From assembly GCA_947507965.1 (NCBI GenBank), contig CANNQU010000016.1:1-52269 (forward strand): 52,269 nucleotides of DNA, read 5' to 3'. Positions 18,363 through 27,597 of the stretch are shown here, in pieces. Positions within the stretch are counted from its first letter, which is position 1, and every line of letters begins with the position of its first letter. The stretch comes from Bacteroidota bacterium (GTDB taxonomy: Bacteria; Bacteroidota; Bacteroidia; UKL13-3). A model generated the notes under the pieces. That model had not been told where the DNA came from and made no database searches. It saw only the letters and a program-made list of their open reading frames with translations. A program made the translations under genes and the position numbers.

Positions 18363-18974
18363 CTATTTCACTTCGCAGTGCAACATCTTTTCGCCTTCAA
18401 TAAAACCTTCCAACACATCGCCAATGCTCACTTTTCCAACTCCTGCAGGTGTTCCAGTGAAGATTAAATCGCCAACCTTTAAAGTGAAGTACTGCGATAT
18501 ATAATGAATCATAAAATCGAAACTGTTAATCATTAAATTGGAGTTGCCATGTTGCACCGCTATACCATTTATATGAAGTGAAAAATTTATATTTTTGATA
18601 TCTTTAATTTTTTCAAGCATGATAAATGATCCAATCGGAGCACTACCATCAAAACCTTTGGCTATTTCCCAAGGTAGTCCTTTCTGCTTTTGGATGGATT
18701 GAATATCACGTGCAGTGAAGTCGATTCCCAATCCAATTTCTTGGTAATATTTAGGTGCATATTCCTGCTGTATTTTTTTTCCTACTCGATTTATTCTAAT
18801 CACTAATTCAACCTCATAATGAATATCGTCACTAAAAGAAGGATGATAAAATGGTTCGCTATCTTTTAGCAGAGCCGTATCCGGTTTCATGAAAATAACC
18901 GGAGCATCGGGTATAGCGTTACTCAATTCCTTTATATGATCAGCATAATTCCGTCCAATACAAAATATTTTCAT
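18363..18974 (-). CDS. Fumarylacetoacetate hydrolase-family protein
   Basis: A 203-residue protein of the FAH/FAHD1 type, which hydrolyses or decarboxylates acylpyruvates and related beta-diketo acids with a divalent metal. Sequence marks are the N-terminal CIGRNYADHIKEL, FMKPDTAL, the metal-binding HYEVELVIRI, and the C-terminal GDLIFTGTPAGVG. Short length is normal for FAHD1-like members. It starts 6 bp after the M3 peptidase stop and is probably co-transcribed with it. Confidence 0.93.
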   Translation of the reverse strand: MKIFCIGRNYADHIKELSNAIPDAPVIFMKPDTALLKDSEPFYHPSFSDDIHYEVELVIRINRVGKKIQQEYAPKYYQEIGLGIDFTARDIQSIQKQKGLPWEIAKGFDGSAPIGSFIMLEKIKDIKNINFSLHINGIAVQHGNSNLMINSFDFMIHYISQYFTLKVGDLIFTGTPAGVGKVSIGDVLEGFIEGEKMLHCEVK

Positions 18975-18980
18975 CGTTTT

Positions 18981-20693
18981 TTAATTTTCAAGTTTAGTTA
19001 ATTCATTCTCTACAAATTCTTTTAATTGGAATACGTATTCGTTACTGAAATTAAATTGGATGCCGCCCGTTTGGTATATTTCTCCGATGGGTTTGCTATA
19101 GCCTAATTTCAACGCTGCCTTATAATTTTCTAACCCTTTTACTTTATCCAGCTTGTAATTTTTCCACATGGCGATGGCTCCCAGCTGGGCAAAACCATAT
19201 TCAATATAGTAAAAAGGCACTTCAAAAATATGGATTTGCTTATGCCAGGCGTTGGCTCGGTAGGTTTCTTGCCCGGTAAAATCCACTTCCTGCATATTAA
19301 ACTCATCAAAAATTTCAACCCAAGCCTGGGTTCTTTCTTCTACGGTATGCGATGGATTCGTGTAAATCCAATGTTGGAATTTATCTACGGTAGCTACCCA
19401 AGGTAATGTTTCCAATGCGTTTTCTAATTGGTCAATAAATGCCCGACGCAGCTCATCCGGACTAAAATTAAAGGCATCCCAACCATCCATACTGATGAGT
19501 TCCATGCTCATACTGGCAAGCTCTGCTACTTCACTCGGGGTATTTTTAAAAGCGTTCAGTGCCATGTCTTTGGTTAGAAACGAATGCACTGCATGTCCTC
19601 CCTCATGAACTAGGGTTTGCAAATCGCGAATATTGCCGGCCGCGTTCATGAAAATAAAGGGGGCTCCAATTTCCGCCAAGGGATAGTTATAACCTCCAGG
19701 TGCTTTTCCTATTCGGCTATCGAGGTCTAAATGTTTCAATTGTTGCATGGTAGAAAGACAATCGGCAAAATAAGGATCCACCTTTTCGAAACAGGCGATA
19801 CCTCGACGGGTTAAATCATCCCCATCGGTAAAAGGCTTCATCGTTGGCTTTCCTTCTGTATCTACGTCCATGTCCCATGGCTTTAACCCTGCTAATTTCA
19901 ACTCCGCTCTCCGTTTGCGAGCTCGTTCATTCATAAAAGGAACAATCTGCTCTTTAACACTGGAGTGAAATTTCTCACAGTCGGCAGAAGTATAATCAAA
20001 TCGGCCTAAGGCAGCAAACATGAAGTCACGAAAATTGTGGAAGCCGGCATTGGTTGCTACCTGATGACGCAGTGTAACCAGCTTATTAAATAAGTCATCT
20101 AAAGCATTTTTATCCTCCAATCTTCTATTTGCGATCAAATAATAAACCGCTTCGCGAATTTTGCGATCAGGATTTTTTAAATAGTTGGCGGCCTGTTGTA
20201 AGGTTTGTTCTTTACCTTCATAGCTGATGGTCATTTTAGCATTGATGGCAGCATATTGTTGTGCCAGGGTCGACAGTTCGGTAAATAGAGGGATATTCTC
20301 TTCTCGAAAAATCTCTATCTCCTTTTTCACACCACGTAGATATACAAAATAGGTTTCAGCGGTGAGCGGATATTTCGAATTCGCTTCGACCAATTTCTTG
20401 TTTAACAAATCATTATATGGTGAAAGAGGAGGTTCTATTTCCTGAACAAAAAAGAGGTAGTCTTGCTCTATTTCTTTGTTGGTGGTGTCGCAGGTCATAC
20501 GAATATAACGCCAAGCTAAATCTTCACTTACCACACTTTCCAGTTCGCTTCGTTTAAGTAACCAGAGCTCCAATTCGGCAACAGAGGCAATGCTTTCGCT
20601 TGCTAAAATATCATAATAAGGCTTTAATTTGTCCCAACTAGTAATACGATAATCTTGTGGTAAAAAAAAACGATTCGGTCTTGAAATTTCCAT
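18981..20693 (-). CDS. M3 family oligoendopeptidase
   Basis: A 570-residue zinc metallopeptidase of the M3 (PepF-like) family that cleaves short peptides in the cytoplasm. The HEGGHAVHSF motif in the middle supplies the two zinc histidines and catalytic Glu, and the downstream SMSMELIS segment supplies the third zinc ligand Glu. Length is normal. It lies 17 bp behind the TPP-regulated TonB receptor on the same strand, so the riboswitch may also set its expression. Confidence 0.95.
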   Translation of the reverse strand: MEISRPNRFFLPQDYRITSWDKLKPYYDILASESIASVAELELWLLKRSELESVVSEDLAWRYIRMTCDTTNKEIEQDYLFFVQEIEPPLSPYNDLLNKKLVEANSKYPLTAETYFVYLRGVKKEIEIFREENIPLFTELSTLAQQYAAINAKMTISYEGKEQTLQQAANYLKNPDRKIREAVYYLIANRRLEDKNALDDLFNKLVTLRHQVATNAGFHNFRDFMFAALGRFDYTSADCEKFHSSVKEQIVPFMNERARKRRAELKLAGLKPWDMDVDTEGKPTMKPFTDGDDLTRRGIACFEKVDPYFADCLSTMQQLKHLDLDSRIGKAPGGYNYPLAEIGAPFIFMNAAGNIRDLQTLVHEGGHAVHSFLTKDMALNAFKNTPSEVAELASMSMELISMDGWDAFNFSPDELRRAFIDQLENALETLPWVATVDKFQHWIYTNPSHTVEERTQAWVEIFDEFNMQEVDFTGQETYRANAWHKQIHIFEVPFYYIEYGFAQLGAIAMWKNYKLDKVKGLENYKAALKLGYSKPIGEIYQTGGIQFNFSNEYVFQLKEFVENELTKLEN

Positions 20694-20710
20694 GGCACGA
20701 AATTATAAAA

Positions 20711-23101
20711 TTATAATCGCACCTGAAGCATTAAAGCAAAATGTTGTAACGCCTGAGGATAGTAATAATTATAACTGTTTCTTATCCCACCTGTTATATC
20801 ACCGAAGGTATAGCCATTACTCTCATAGGAAGTGTTGAAAATATTATAAAGCACGAAGTTAAGATTTAAGTTCTCGAATAGCTTTTGACTTACAAAATGA
20901 TAGCGTAAATAAACATCATTCACGAAATACGAATTAAGCTTTCTATCGTCACTACCACTATTATCTAGGAATTGTTTGCTCACATATTTTGAGATCAATT
21001 CAACCTCAAAATACTTCGAAGCGGTATATTTTATTGACGAACCAAAAATTAGGCTGGGAGATAATGAAATGGGCGTCGTTTTATAGTTAAAAGAAAATGC
21101 CGTGTCGTAGGTCGTATTATAGATGTATTCGGTATAGTTTTGAATGCTATTTTTGGCATACGTAACATTTGAATTGATGCTTAGGTTGCTATTCAATTCA
21201 TGTTGTACTATTAGCTCTATTCCTCTCCGATAGCTTTTCCTTACATTTTCGCGTACCGGGTTACCCACATCATTCAACCTCCCGGTTAAAACCAGTTGAT
21301 TTTTGTAATGCATGGAATATAAATTTGCCATAAGATTCCATTTTCTAAACTTCTTTGAATAACCCATTTCAAAATCACTTAAATATTCAACTTGAGGTAG
21401 GGAGGCCATGGTTGATTGCACAAATTCGTCACGGGTAGGCTCGTGGGCCGACTGGCCATAGTACACCATAATATGGCTACTATCGCGTAGAGAGAAGTCA
21501 GCTCCAATTTTCGGATTAAAAAAAAGATACTTGCACGTTATATTGCTGTCGATGGCATCATTAAAATTATAGCTCAGCAATCGCATCTGTAAATCGGCGA
21601 AAACATGCACGTGTTTTGTAATAGTATAATAAATTTTACCATAAACATTACCATCGTTTTTAATGCCTTTATCATGTTTATATTGAAAAGGTTCATAGAG
21701 CGTATTCGGCTTTGGCGCAGTCCATACATCACTCCAGATGACCTCATTATTATGCCATCCAATATAATTATTGAAGGAGACACCGCCATTGATCTCATAG
21801 TCTTTTTCTTTGTAAATAACAGCACTGACAACGCCTAAGAAATCATTATCAAGCCATTTTCTGGCTATTAGGTCGGCATTGGTGCGATACGTGGTATCGG
21901 TATTTCTAAAATCGGGTAGCCCATAATTGGAAAGCGTGGCATTGGCATAGTAACTCTCATAATACCCTTTTCCTTGGGTATAGTGTAAAACGGTGTTCAC
22001 ATTGAGCTTCGCATTAATGGCATAACTATATAGCAGTTGATAGTGGGTTTGGGAATAATTATCGGTTTGGTTTTTATAGGTAAAGCCATTATACGTGCGA
22101 TGGGTTGGTAGGGAATCTTGAGGTACGCCATCCCAGGCTTGATAGGTGTTTTCTAACCCATGCAGAACAATAAATTTAAGTAAGCTTTTATCTCCATATC
22201 GTGTGATGGTGCCATATCCTGATTTTAATTTACTGGCAGCCCGGTCTATATATCCATCGCTTGTAATCATGGTAAGAGAACCTTCGAAATTCCAATGATT
22301 TCGGAGCATTCCACTTCCGAACTTGATATTATTTTTAAACGTTCGATAAGAACCCAAGGTAGTGGTGAGTTGGGTATAGGCATCAACATTTCCCTTTGTC
22401 GTTTCAATGTTTATACTACTACCAAAAGCAGCCCCTCCGTTGGTTGATGTGCCAATGCCACGCTGTACCTGTAAGCTATTGATTTGGCCTGCCAGATCAG
22501 GCAAATCTACCCAGTATACACTGTGGCTTTCCGGATCGTTATAGGGCACACCGTTAATGGTTACGTTCACTCTTGTGGCATCAATGCCTCGTATTCGTAT
22601 TCCCGAATAGCCAATACCGGCGCCCGCGTCACTAGTATAAACCGCACTCGGAGTAGTGCCCAGGATAACCGGAAGGTCCTGTGCGTAATTTAATTTTTTA
22701 ACTTCTTCCCCAGTCAAATTGGTAAACGTTGTTTTTAATGGTTTTTTATTTTTTATGCTCTCCACCAATATCTCATCGCTTACTACTTGCAAAGGTTTCA
22801 GCTCAATAATAAGGTCGGCTTTATTCGCAGATATCGTCAAATTAATCACGCTCATGCTGTAACCGGTTTCATAAGCCATTAGTTTATAATCGCCTGAAGA
22901 AATAGCCGTGAGGATGAAGTATCCATTTTTGTCGGTAAAGGATTTTTGAACCAATACCCCTGCTTCCGTATGGAGCGCAATGGAACAATGTGCAACAGCA
23001 TTATAACTCGTAGAGGAGAGCACCATGCCTTTAATGAAAAACTGAGCCGGTAAATGACCTGCCATAAATACCACAAAAAACAACAGAAAGAATTTTCTCA
23101 T
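20711..23101 (-). CDS. TonB-dependent receptor under TPP riboswitch (thiamine uptake)
   Basis: A 796-residue outer-membrane receptor: signal peptide (FVVFMAGHLPAQ), carboxypeptidase-regulatory-like domain (about 22-100), plug (about 110-225, with IRIRGIDATRVNVTINGVP and GTSTNGGAAFGSSI), then a beta-barrel. A TPP riboswitch precedes it at 23164-23242, which places it in the thiamine regulon; known Bacteroidetes receptors with such leaders take up thiamine. The assignment therefore rests on the leader, not on the receptor sequence itself. It is the first gene of a minus-strand run with an M3 peptidase, an FAH-family hydrolase and a glycosyltransferase. Confidence 0.88.
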   Translation of the reverse strand: MRKFFLLFFVVFMAGHLPAQFFIKGMVLSSTSYNAVAHCSIALHTEAGVLVQKSFTDKNGYFILTAISSGDYKLMAYETGYSMSVINLTISANKADLIIELKPLQVVSDEILVESIKNKKPLKTTFTNLTGEEVKKLNYAQDLPVILGTTPSAVYTSDAGAGIGYSGIRIRGIDATRVNVTINGVPYNDPESHSVYWVDLPDLAGQINSLQVQRGIGTSTNGGAAFGSSINIETTKGNVDAYTQLTTTLGSYRTFKNNIKFGSGMLRNHWNFEGSLTMITSDGYIDRAASKLKSGYGTITRYGDKSLLKFIVLHGLENTYQAWDGVPQDSLPTHRTYNGFTYKNQTDNYSQTHYQLLYSYAINAKLNVNTVLHYTQGKGYYESYYANATLSNYGLPDFRNTDTTYRTNADLIARKWLDNDFLGVVSAVIYKEKDYEINGGVSFNNYIGWHNNEVIWSDVWTAPKPNTLYEPFQYKHDKGIKNDGNVYGKIYYTITKHVHVFADLQMRLLSYNFNDAIDSNITCKYLFFNPKIGADFSLRDSSHIMVYYGQSAHEPTRDEFVQSTMASLPQVEYLSDFEMGYSKKFRKWNLMANLYSMHYKNQLVLTGRLNDVGNPVRENVRKSYRRGIELIVQHELNSNLSINSNVTYAKNSIQNYTEYIYNTTYDTAFSFNYKTTPISLSPSLIFGSSIKYTASKYFEVELISKYVSKQFLDNSGSDDRKLNSYFVNDVYLRYHFVSQKLFENLNLNFVLYNIFNTSYESNGYTFGDITGGIRNSYNYYYPQALQHFALMLQVRL

Positions 23102-23163
23102 ATCGATAGATTAAATAATTTTAGGTGCTTTAAAAAAATCTACTGAGAGAGAACAAGAATAAA

Positions 23164-23242
23164 AATCCTTTAACAGCATTACCTGTTCAAGTTCTTCGGG
23201 TTTCATCTCAGCCAAAGCGTAATTGCAAAAAGCACCCCGTTT
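23164..23242 (-). ncRNA. TPP riboswitch (THI element)
   Basis: Read on the minus strand, all conserved THI-box blocks appear in order: GGGGTGC (23232-23238), CTGAGA (23206-23211), ACCCGAAGAAC (23191-23201), GGTAATGC (23176-23183) and the closing AAAGGA (23166-23171). It lies about 63 bp upstream of the TonB receptor's ATG. A TATCTTCG box, one base from the TAnnTTTG consensus, lies just upstream at about 23253-23260. I see no clear terminator before the gene, so control may act on translation. Confidence 0.93.
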
Positions 23243-23313
23243 AAAAAACTAAGGCGAAGATACGATCTTTGGCACGAAATTAGCGAGCGCTCTTTGAAAA
23301 AAAATAACCTATA

Positions 23314-24270
23314 ATGCAACAAACGAAAATGCTTTTTCTTCTACTCATGATGTCCTTTGGGCTAAAGGGTTACAATCAGGTTAAAGTGGACAAGAACACG
23401 GCCACCGACGTAAAAAACATGAAGGAGGATGGTAAGGAAATAAAGGAAGGATGGACCCATGGGGCTAGTTTAAACATCGCTTTTAATCAGGCCTCTTTAA
23501 CCAATTGGTTCTCAGGAGGTGAGAATTTCTCTCTTGGTTTGAATTCTGTTTTTAAAGCCAACGCCAACTTCAAAAAAAATAGAAATCTATTTAAAAGTAA
23601 CTTGGAAGCTGCTTTTGGCTTACTAAACTCCACTTCTACCAATGGATTCAGAAAAACAGACGACCGTTGGGTGCTCACCTCCTCATTGAACAGGAAATCG
23701 TCGCAGAATTTTTATTATACGGTGGCGGGTCAAATTAAGTCGCAATTTACCGATGGGTATAACTATACCGATGGGGTGAAAAGCACGGTGCTTTCAACTT
23801 TTTTTGCACCTGGCGATATAAAATTAGGATTGGGGATAACCTATCAAAAGAAGGAGAACTTTTCGGCTTACCTCTCACCTCTCACGGCCAAAATTAGCAT
23901 GAAGCTGGATAAGCGCTTTCTTCATCAGAAGATATTTGGCGTTGACAGTGGCAAAACCAATTCATTCGACCTTGGAGCCTTTGCCCGATTTGATTATTCA
24001 AAAGAAATCAGAAAAGACTTAAAATACGCCGGTTCGCTCGATGCTTTCTACGGCTACCTGCTTAAAAACTATAACTTTTATTTCAGTAATATGGTCAATT
24101 GGAAGCTCAATCAATATTTTGGAGCATCGCTAGGGCTGGATATCGCCTTTGATAATACCCAACCGAGTTATACCTATCCAATATTAAATAATGTGGCAAC
24201 CAAAACAGAAGGAAAAGCAAAAATGCAATACAAGCAGCTTTTTGGGCTTGGATTTAGTTACAGCTTCTAA
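23314..24270 (+). CDS. DUF3078 protein
   Basis: A 318-residue exported protein with an N-terminal signal (MLFLLLMMSFGLKGYNQ) and a beta-rich body. The WTHGASLNIAFNQASLTNW and WFSGGENFSLG segments, the SSQNFYYTVAGQIKSQF strand and the terminal FGLGFSYSF aromatic strand fit DUF3078, a Bacteroidota family thought to be an outer-membrane barrel of unknown role. It is divergent from the thiamine receptor and ends at a shared bidirectional terminator. Confidence 0.88.
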   Translation: MQQTKMLFLLLMMSFGLKGYNQVKVDKNTATDVKNMKEDGKEIKEGWTHGASLNIAFNQASLTNWFSGGENFSLGLNSVFKANANFKKNRNLFKSNLEAAFGLLNSTSTNGFRKTDDRWVLTSSLNRKSSQNFYYTVAGQIKSQFTDGYNYTDGVKSTVLSTFFAPGDIKLGLGITYQKKENFSAYLSPLTAKISMKLDKRFLHQKIFGVDSGKTNSFDLGAFARFDYSKEIRKDLKYAGSLDAFYGYLLKNYNFYFSNMVNWKLNQYFGASLGLDIAFDNTQPSYTYPILNNVATKTEGKAKMQYKQLFGLGFSYSF

Positions 24271-24317
24271 AGCTTGTTCTTGCACGGCCTTACCATAAAA
24301 GAGGAATAAAAGGCACT

Positions 24318-24354
24318 AAAAAAGCCTGTTGTATTTTGTACAACAGGCTTTTTC
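24318..24354. terminator. Bidirectional intrinsic terminator
   Basis: A 15-bp perfect stem (AAAAAGCCTGTTGTA with TACAACAGGCTTTTT), five-base loop, A tract on one side and T tract on the other. It serves both the DUF3078 gene (+) and rpsU (-). Confidence 0.93.
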
Positions 24355-24372
24355 TATAACGCGTAAGGCCGT

Positions 24373-24573
24373 CTATGCTTCAGCAGCAGCGCTAAGCTTC
24401 TGCGACTCACGATATACTGCACGCTTTTTAGTTTCACGCAAGCGCACACATTTCTTTGTGAAAGCCTGACGAATACGTAATTGCTTTACTACCTGCGTTT
24501 TTTCAAATTTCTTTTTGAATTTCTTTAACGCTTTTTCTAATGGTTCTGATTCTTTTATTTGAATGTATAACAT
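24373..24573 (-). CDS. rpsU: 30S ribosomal protein S21
   Basis: A 66-residue S21: MLYIQIKESEPLEKAL, then a Lys/Arg-rich helix (KKFKKKFEKTQVVKQLR) and RQAFTKKCVR. The frame extends to 24588, but the Met at 24573 is the family start. It has a clear Shine-Dalgarno (TTGGAGA, GGAG 9 bases before the ATG), which is unusual in this phylum. In Flavobacterium the S21 protein helps hide the anti-Shine-Dalgarno, and rpsU itself keeps a strong Shine-Dalgarno for autoregulation, so this site is expected to matter. A TATTTTTG promoter box lies at 24606-24613. Confidence 0.95.
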   Translation of the reverse strand: MLYIQIKESEPLEKALKKFKKKFEKTQVVKQLRIRQAFTKKCVRLRETKKRAVYRESQKLSAAAEA

Positions 24574-24581
24574 ATATATTT

Positions 24582-24586
24582 TCTCC
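24582..24586 (-). promoter_or_regulatory. Shine-Dalgarno of rpsU
   Basis: On the minus strand this is GGAG within TTGGAGA, ending 9 bases before the chosen ATG. Most genes in the window have no comparable site. Confidence 0.75.
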
Positions 24587-24605
24587 AATTTCCAAAATAG
24601 GAGTG

Positions 24606-24613
24606 CAAAAATA
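24606..24613 (-). promoter_or_regulatory. Promoter -7 box TATTTTTG of rpsU
   Basis: Minus-strand TATTTTTG matches TAnnTTTG, 33 bp before the rpsU start codon. Confidence 0.6.
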
Positions 24614-24725
24614 CATTTTTTTCGCTTCTTTCAAAATTTATAATGAAAATATCTAAGGAAAACTTTAGAATTCACCGATATCATGTGTTTGACGGGGAAT
24701 TTCTAATATTAGTAAGGCATTGAAA

Positions 24726-26264
24726 CTATTCCTTTATTTTATCTTTAAGATATTGAAGAGCGCAATCGTCGGCCACGGAGTAGCTACGCCATGTAGTTTC
24801 TGAATTTCCTGCTATATAAATCTGGCTCAGTCGGGTGAGTTCATACTTAAATTGTTGGAAATTGTAGTAGGTGTAAGGAATATTCTCGACATTCAATTCA
24901 TGGGCTTTTATTAACTGCTCCACCCGATCGATATTCTCGAATATATAGGGGTATGCCTTCGGTGATAGCTTAAGTAAGAAATCAGTATCCAGCTGTGCTC
25001 CACTTTTAAATTCTACATTGTATTTTGCAATATAAATATCCCAGTTTACGATACATACACCACACAAAACCAGATAAGCCGCCCATGCATTCATGCGTAA
25101 AAGATAAAAGAGTGATTTTGAATGATGTATTTTTATCAACATCGTTATTAAACCAAAAATGGTGAGTGCAATAAAAACGTACACGCCCAATCGTTTGTAG
25201 GCCAATGCATGCCAGGAAATATAGTTATTGTTTCTTATCCATAAGGAAATGGTAAGCACCATATTCTGAAGCATCCAGGCTATGGCTAAAATTTTAAGCC
25301 ATTTGCTTTTTGAATAAAAGTTTTGATTGGCCCGAAATAAGTAGATAACAACAATCATCGATAAAAAAACACTTACGATAAGCCATTCGGTGCCCTGATG
25401 TACCAGCTCACTTAAAGATAAACCTTTCGGGATTTCAAAATTGATCCATAAATATTTTATGTCAATCGTATTCAAAACAAGAAGCATCAAATTCATGATA
25501 ATCAATAAAATGAGCCCGCTCCAATACTCGTTTTTAAACGCTATACTAAAGTATGCAGACCACGGTTTACTTCTTTTACGCGTGATGGAATCGGCTAATA
25601 ATGCTTCTTCGTGGGCGAATAATGAATAATTTCTATGGATTAACATACCCGAGAGTAAAAATAGTCCGAGGAGAACAAAGAGCATCCGAAGAACGGAAAT
25701 ATGTTTTAGTAATTCACTGATTTTGATTCCAATTTCTTTCCAAAAGGTATCGGTTACTTCTGCAAAAATGGGATTCGAAATACGGTAAATCATAAAAAAA
25801 ACGACACCGATAAGGATCGGAAATATGGAGACAAGCCATACTTTTGAAAATTTTAACCCCCGTTTGGCCGCCTTGGATGACGATTTCTCCCAGGTCAAAA
25901 GTTCAACGGGGAACTTAACAAAATTGCTGATCGAGGTAAGCAAAGAATACCCAATGAAACGCAATCCCGGCTGGATAATGAAGCCTAGCGTTATGGCGTA
26001 TGAAATAAAAAACATCCATTTGCTGAGCAAGCTGTTATGCCAAACGAGCATCACGGCAGTGAAAACAGTTAGAGCAACGCTGATGAGTACGTTTCTACTT
26101 TTAAAGCTTTCTTTAAACAAAAGATATTGAAAAGAAAATACCAATAGAAGAAATAACAGGATATTCAAACCGAATCTTTCGGAAAAGAATAAGCTGTTGT
26201 AAACAAGAAGTGCAATGAGTAATAAAATATTACTGCGATTGTTGTTGAAAAATTTTAAGAACAT
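24726..26264 (-). CDS. DUF4173 multi-spanning membrane protein
   Basis: A 512-residue protein with about twelve predicted membrane helices in the first 410 residues and a soluble C-terminal tail. The KFPVELLTWE, FFMIYRISNPIF, NMVLTISLWIRNN and WHALAYKRLGVYVF segments are typical of the DUF4153/DUF4173 membrane family, of unknown function. The C-terminal tail (SVADDCALQYLKDK) is soluble. It has a long 5' leader (26265-26459) that could form structure. Confidence 0.8.
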   Translation of the reverse strand: MFLKFFNNNRSNILLLIALLVYNSLFFSERFGLNILLFLLLVFSFQYLLFKESFKSRNVLISVALTVFTAVMLVWHNSLLSKWMFFISYAITLGFIIQPGLRFIGYSLLTSISNFVKFPVELLTWEKSSSKAAKRGLKFSKVWLVSIFPILIGVVFFMIYRISNPIFAEVTDTFWKEIGIKISELLKHISVLRMLFVLLGLFLLSGMLIHRNYSLFAHEEALLADSITRKRSKPWSAYFSIAFKNEYWSGLILLIIMNLMLLVLNTIDIKYLWINFEIPKGLSLSELVHQGTEWLIVSVFLSMIVVIYLFRANQNFYSKSKWLKILAIAWMLQNMVLTISLWIRNNNYISWHALAYKRLGVYVFIALTIFGLITMLIKIHHSKSLFYLLRMNAWAAYLVLCGVCIVNWDIYIAKYNVEFKSGAQLDTDFLLKLSPKAYPYIFENIDRVEQLIKAHELNVENIPYTYYNFQQFKYELTRLSQIYIAGNSETTWRSYSVADDCALQYLKDKIKE

Positions 26265-26459
26265 ATATAAAAGCGAGTTAGAGCTTCGTATAGTTTCTAC
26301 ATAGGGGAGTTGATTTTAGAGGTTTGCGTTTTTTTATGGCGTAGCTAATTTATAGATTCTTTTATTCGGATGAGGCGTCGTGTTTTCCAATATAGCATAC
26401 TCCCCGGCAACCCGGAGACAAACGGTATAACAACATGCTGAAGTCCTCAGGACGAGATT
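26265..26459 (-). other. Long leader of DUF4173 gene with possible RNA structure
   Basis: No gene here. On the minus strand, 26394-26439 can fold into an outer AGCAT/ATGCT stem enclosing a TCTCCGG/CCGGGGA hairpin with a GTTG loop. The next segment is A/T-rich up to the DUF4173 start. Together with the small reading frame at 26460-26612 this accounts for the ~394-bp gap between the DUF4173 gene and thyA. No known riboswitch class matches. Confidence 0.35.
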
Positions 26460-26612
26460 TTATATAGACAACACATTTCTTATATAGTACTCTTTAAATA
26501 AAAGTACAATGCAAATTAAAGCAAATAAAATGGATATCGCCAAATTTATTTTTGCAAGGAAACGATGAGATGACTTATATCGGATAAAATGATAAAAAAA
26601 AGCAGCAATCAA
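26460..26612 (-). CDS. Possible small membrane protein without canonical start
   Basis: Fifty residues from a TTG (26612), with a basic centre between two hydrophobic segments (LIAAFFYHFIRYKSSHRF and INLAISILFALICIVLLF) and a charged end (KEYYIRNVLSI). The frame stays open upstream into the 3' end of thyA (GEIEVVAFTSW), but no ATG or GTG occurs there, so either the start was lost or an uncommon codon is used. It follows thyA on the same strand. This could be a decayed gene. I do not recognise a family. Confidence 0.35.
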   Translation of the reverse strand: MIAAFFYHFIRYKSSHRFLAKINLAISILFALICIVLLFKEYYIRNVLSI

Positions 26613-26658
26613 CCAAGAGGTAAAAGCAACGACTTCTATTTCTCCATTGGGGTACTCT

Positions 26659-27459
26659 TTACACCGCGATCGGAGCTTTTATGCCGGGATGGGGGTTGTA
26701 GTTTTGCAATTCAAAATCACTGAAATCAAACTTGAAAATATCCGTCACCGCCGAATTAATTTTCATTTGAGGGAATGGTCTCACGTCGCGGCTTAATTGC
26801 AGTGCTACTTGTTCGAAATGATTTTTATAAATATGAGCATCGCCAAAGGTATGTACAAAATCGCCCGGCTCATAGCCGCATACTTGAGCCATCATCAACG
26901 TAAGCAAAGCATAGGAAGCAATATTAAAAGGAACGCCTAAAAAGGTATCGGCACTACGCTGATATAATTGACAACTTAATTTCCCGTTCGCCACATAAAA
27001 TTGAAACATCACATGGCAAGGCATCAGAGCCATTTCATGAAGCTCCCCTACATTCCAGGCGCTTACGATCATTCGGCGACTATCCGGATTTTTTTTGAGT
27101 TGTTCAATAACATCCGTTATCTGATCAATCACCTTCCCATCGGCCGTATGCCAGCTTCTCCATTGATACCCGTAAACAGGGCCTAAGTCGCCATTTTCAT
27201 CGGCCCATTCATCCCAAATGGAAACGCCATTCTCCTTTAGATATCGAATATTGGTTTCGCCTTTAAGAAACCATAGTAGTTCATAAATAATACTTTTTAA
27301 ATGTACTTTCTTGGTGGTAATCAAAGGGAAACTTTCGCTTAAATTATAGCGTAATTGATGCCCAAAAATACTTTTTGTACCCGTTCCTGTCCGATCCTCT
27401 TTAAAAGTTCCTTGAAGCATTATATGCTCTAAAAGATCTTCGAATTGTTTATTCATCAT
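26659..27459 (-). CDS. thyA: Thymidylate synthase
   Basis: A 266-residue folate-dependent ThyA that makes dTMP from dUMP. The catalytic Cys148 sits in [11 protein letters not shown], with [19 protein letters not shown] (dUMP and folate binding) and the terminal APIAV typical of the family. The gene begins with two consecutive Met codons; either may start translation. A TATATTTG promoter box lies upstream at 27476-27483. Confidence 0.97.
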   Translation of the reverse strand: MMNKQFEDLLEHIMLQGTFKEDRTGTGTKSIFGHQLRYNLSESFPLITTKKVHLKSIIYELLWFLKGETNIRYLKENGVSIWDEWADENGDLGPVYGYQWRSWHTADGKVIDQITDVIEQLKKNPDSRRMIVSAWNVGELHEMALMPCHVMFQFYVANGKLSCQLYQRSADTFLGVPFNIASYALLTLMMAQVCGYEPGDFVHTFGDAHIYKNHFEQVALQLSRDVRPFPQMKINSAVTDIFKFDFSDFELQNYNPHPGIKAPIAV

Positions 27460-27475
27460 ATATAAAAATAAAAAA

Positions 27476-27483
27476 CAAATATA
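27476..27483 (-). promoter_or_regulatory. Promoter -7 box TATATTTG of thyA
   Basis: Minus-strand TATATTTG matches TAnnTTTG, about 17 bp before the first thyA ATG. Confidence 0.6.
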
Positions 27484-27545
27484 TTTTTAAGTTACGCAAC
27501 ATTCTAAAAATAGATTTTAACAAAATGTTTGAAGAAATAAATATC

Positions 27546-27553
27546 TAAATTTG
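27546..27553 (+). promoter_or_regulatory. Promoter -7 box TAAATTTG
   Basis: Exact TAnnTTTG match 44 bp upstream of the 2OG-oxygenase ATG at 27598. Confidence 0.6.
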
Positions 27554-27597
27554 CCCCCTATAATTACCAAACAACCAACGACCAACGAATTACTAAA

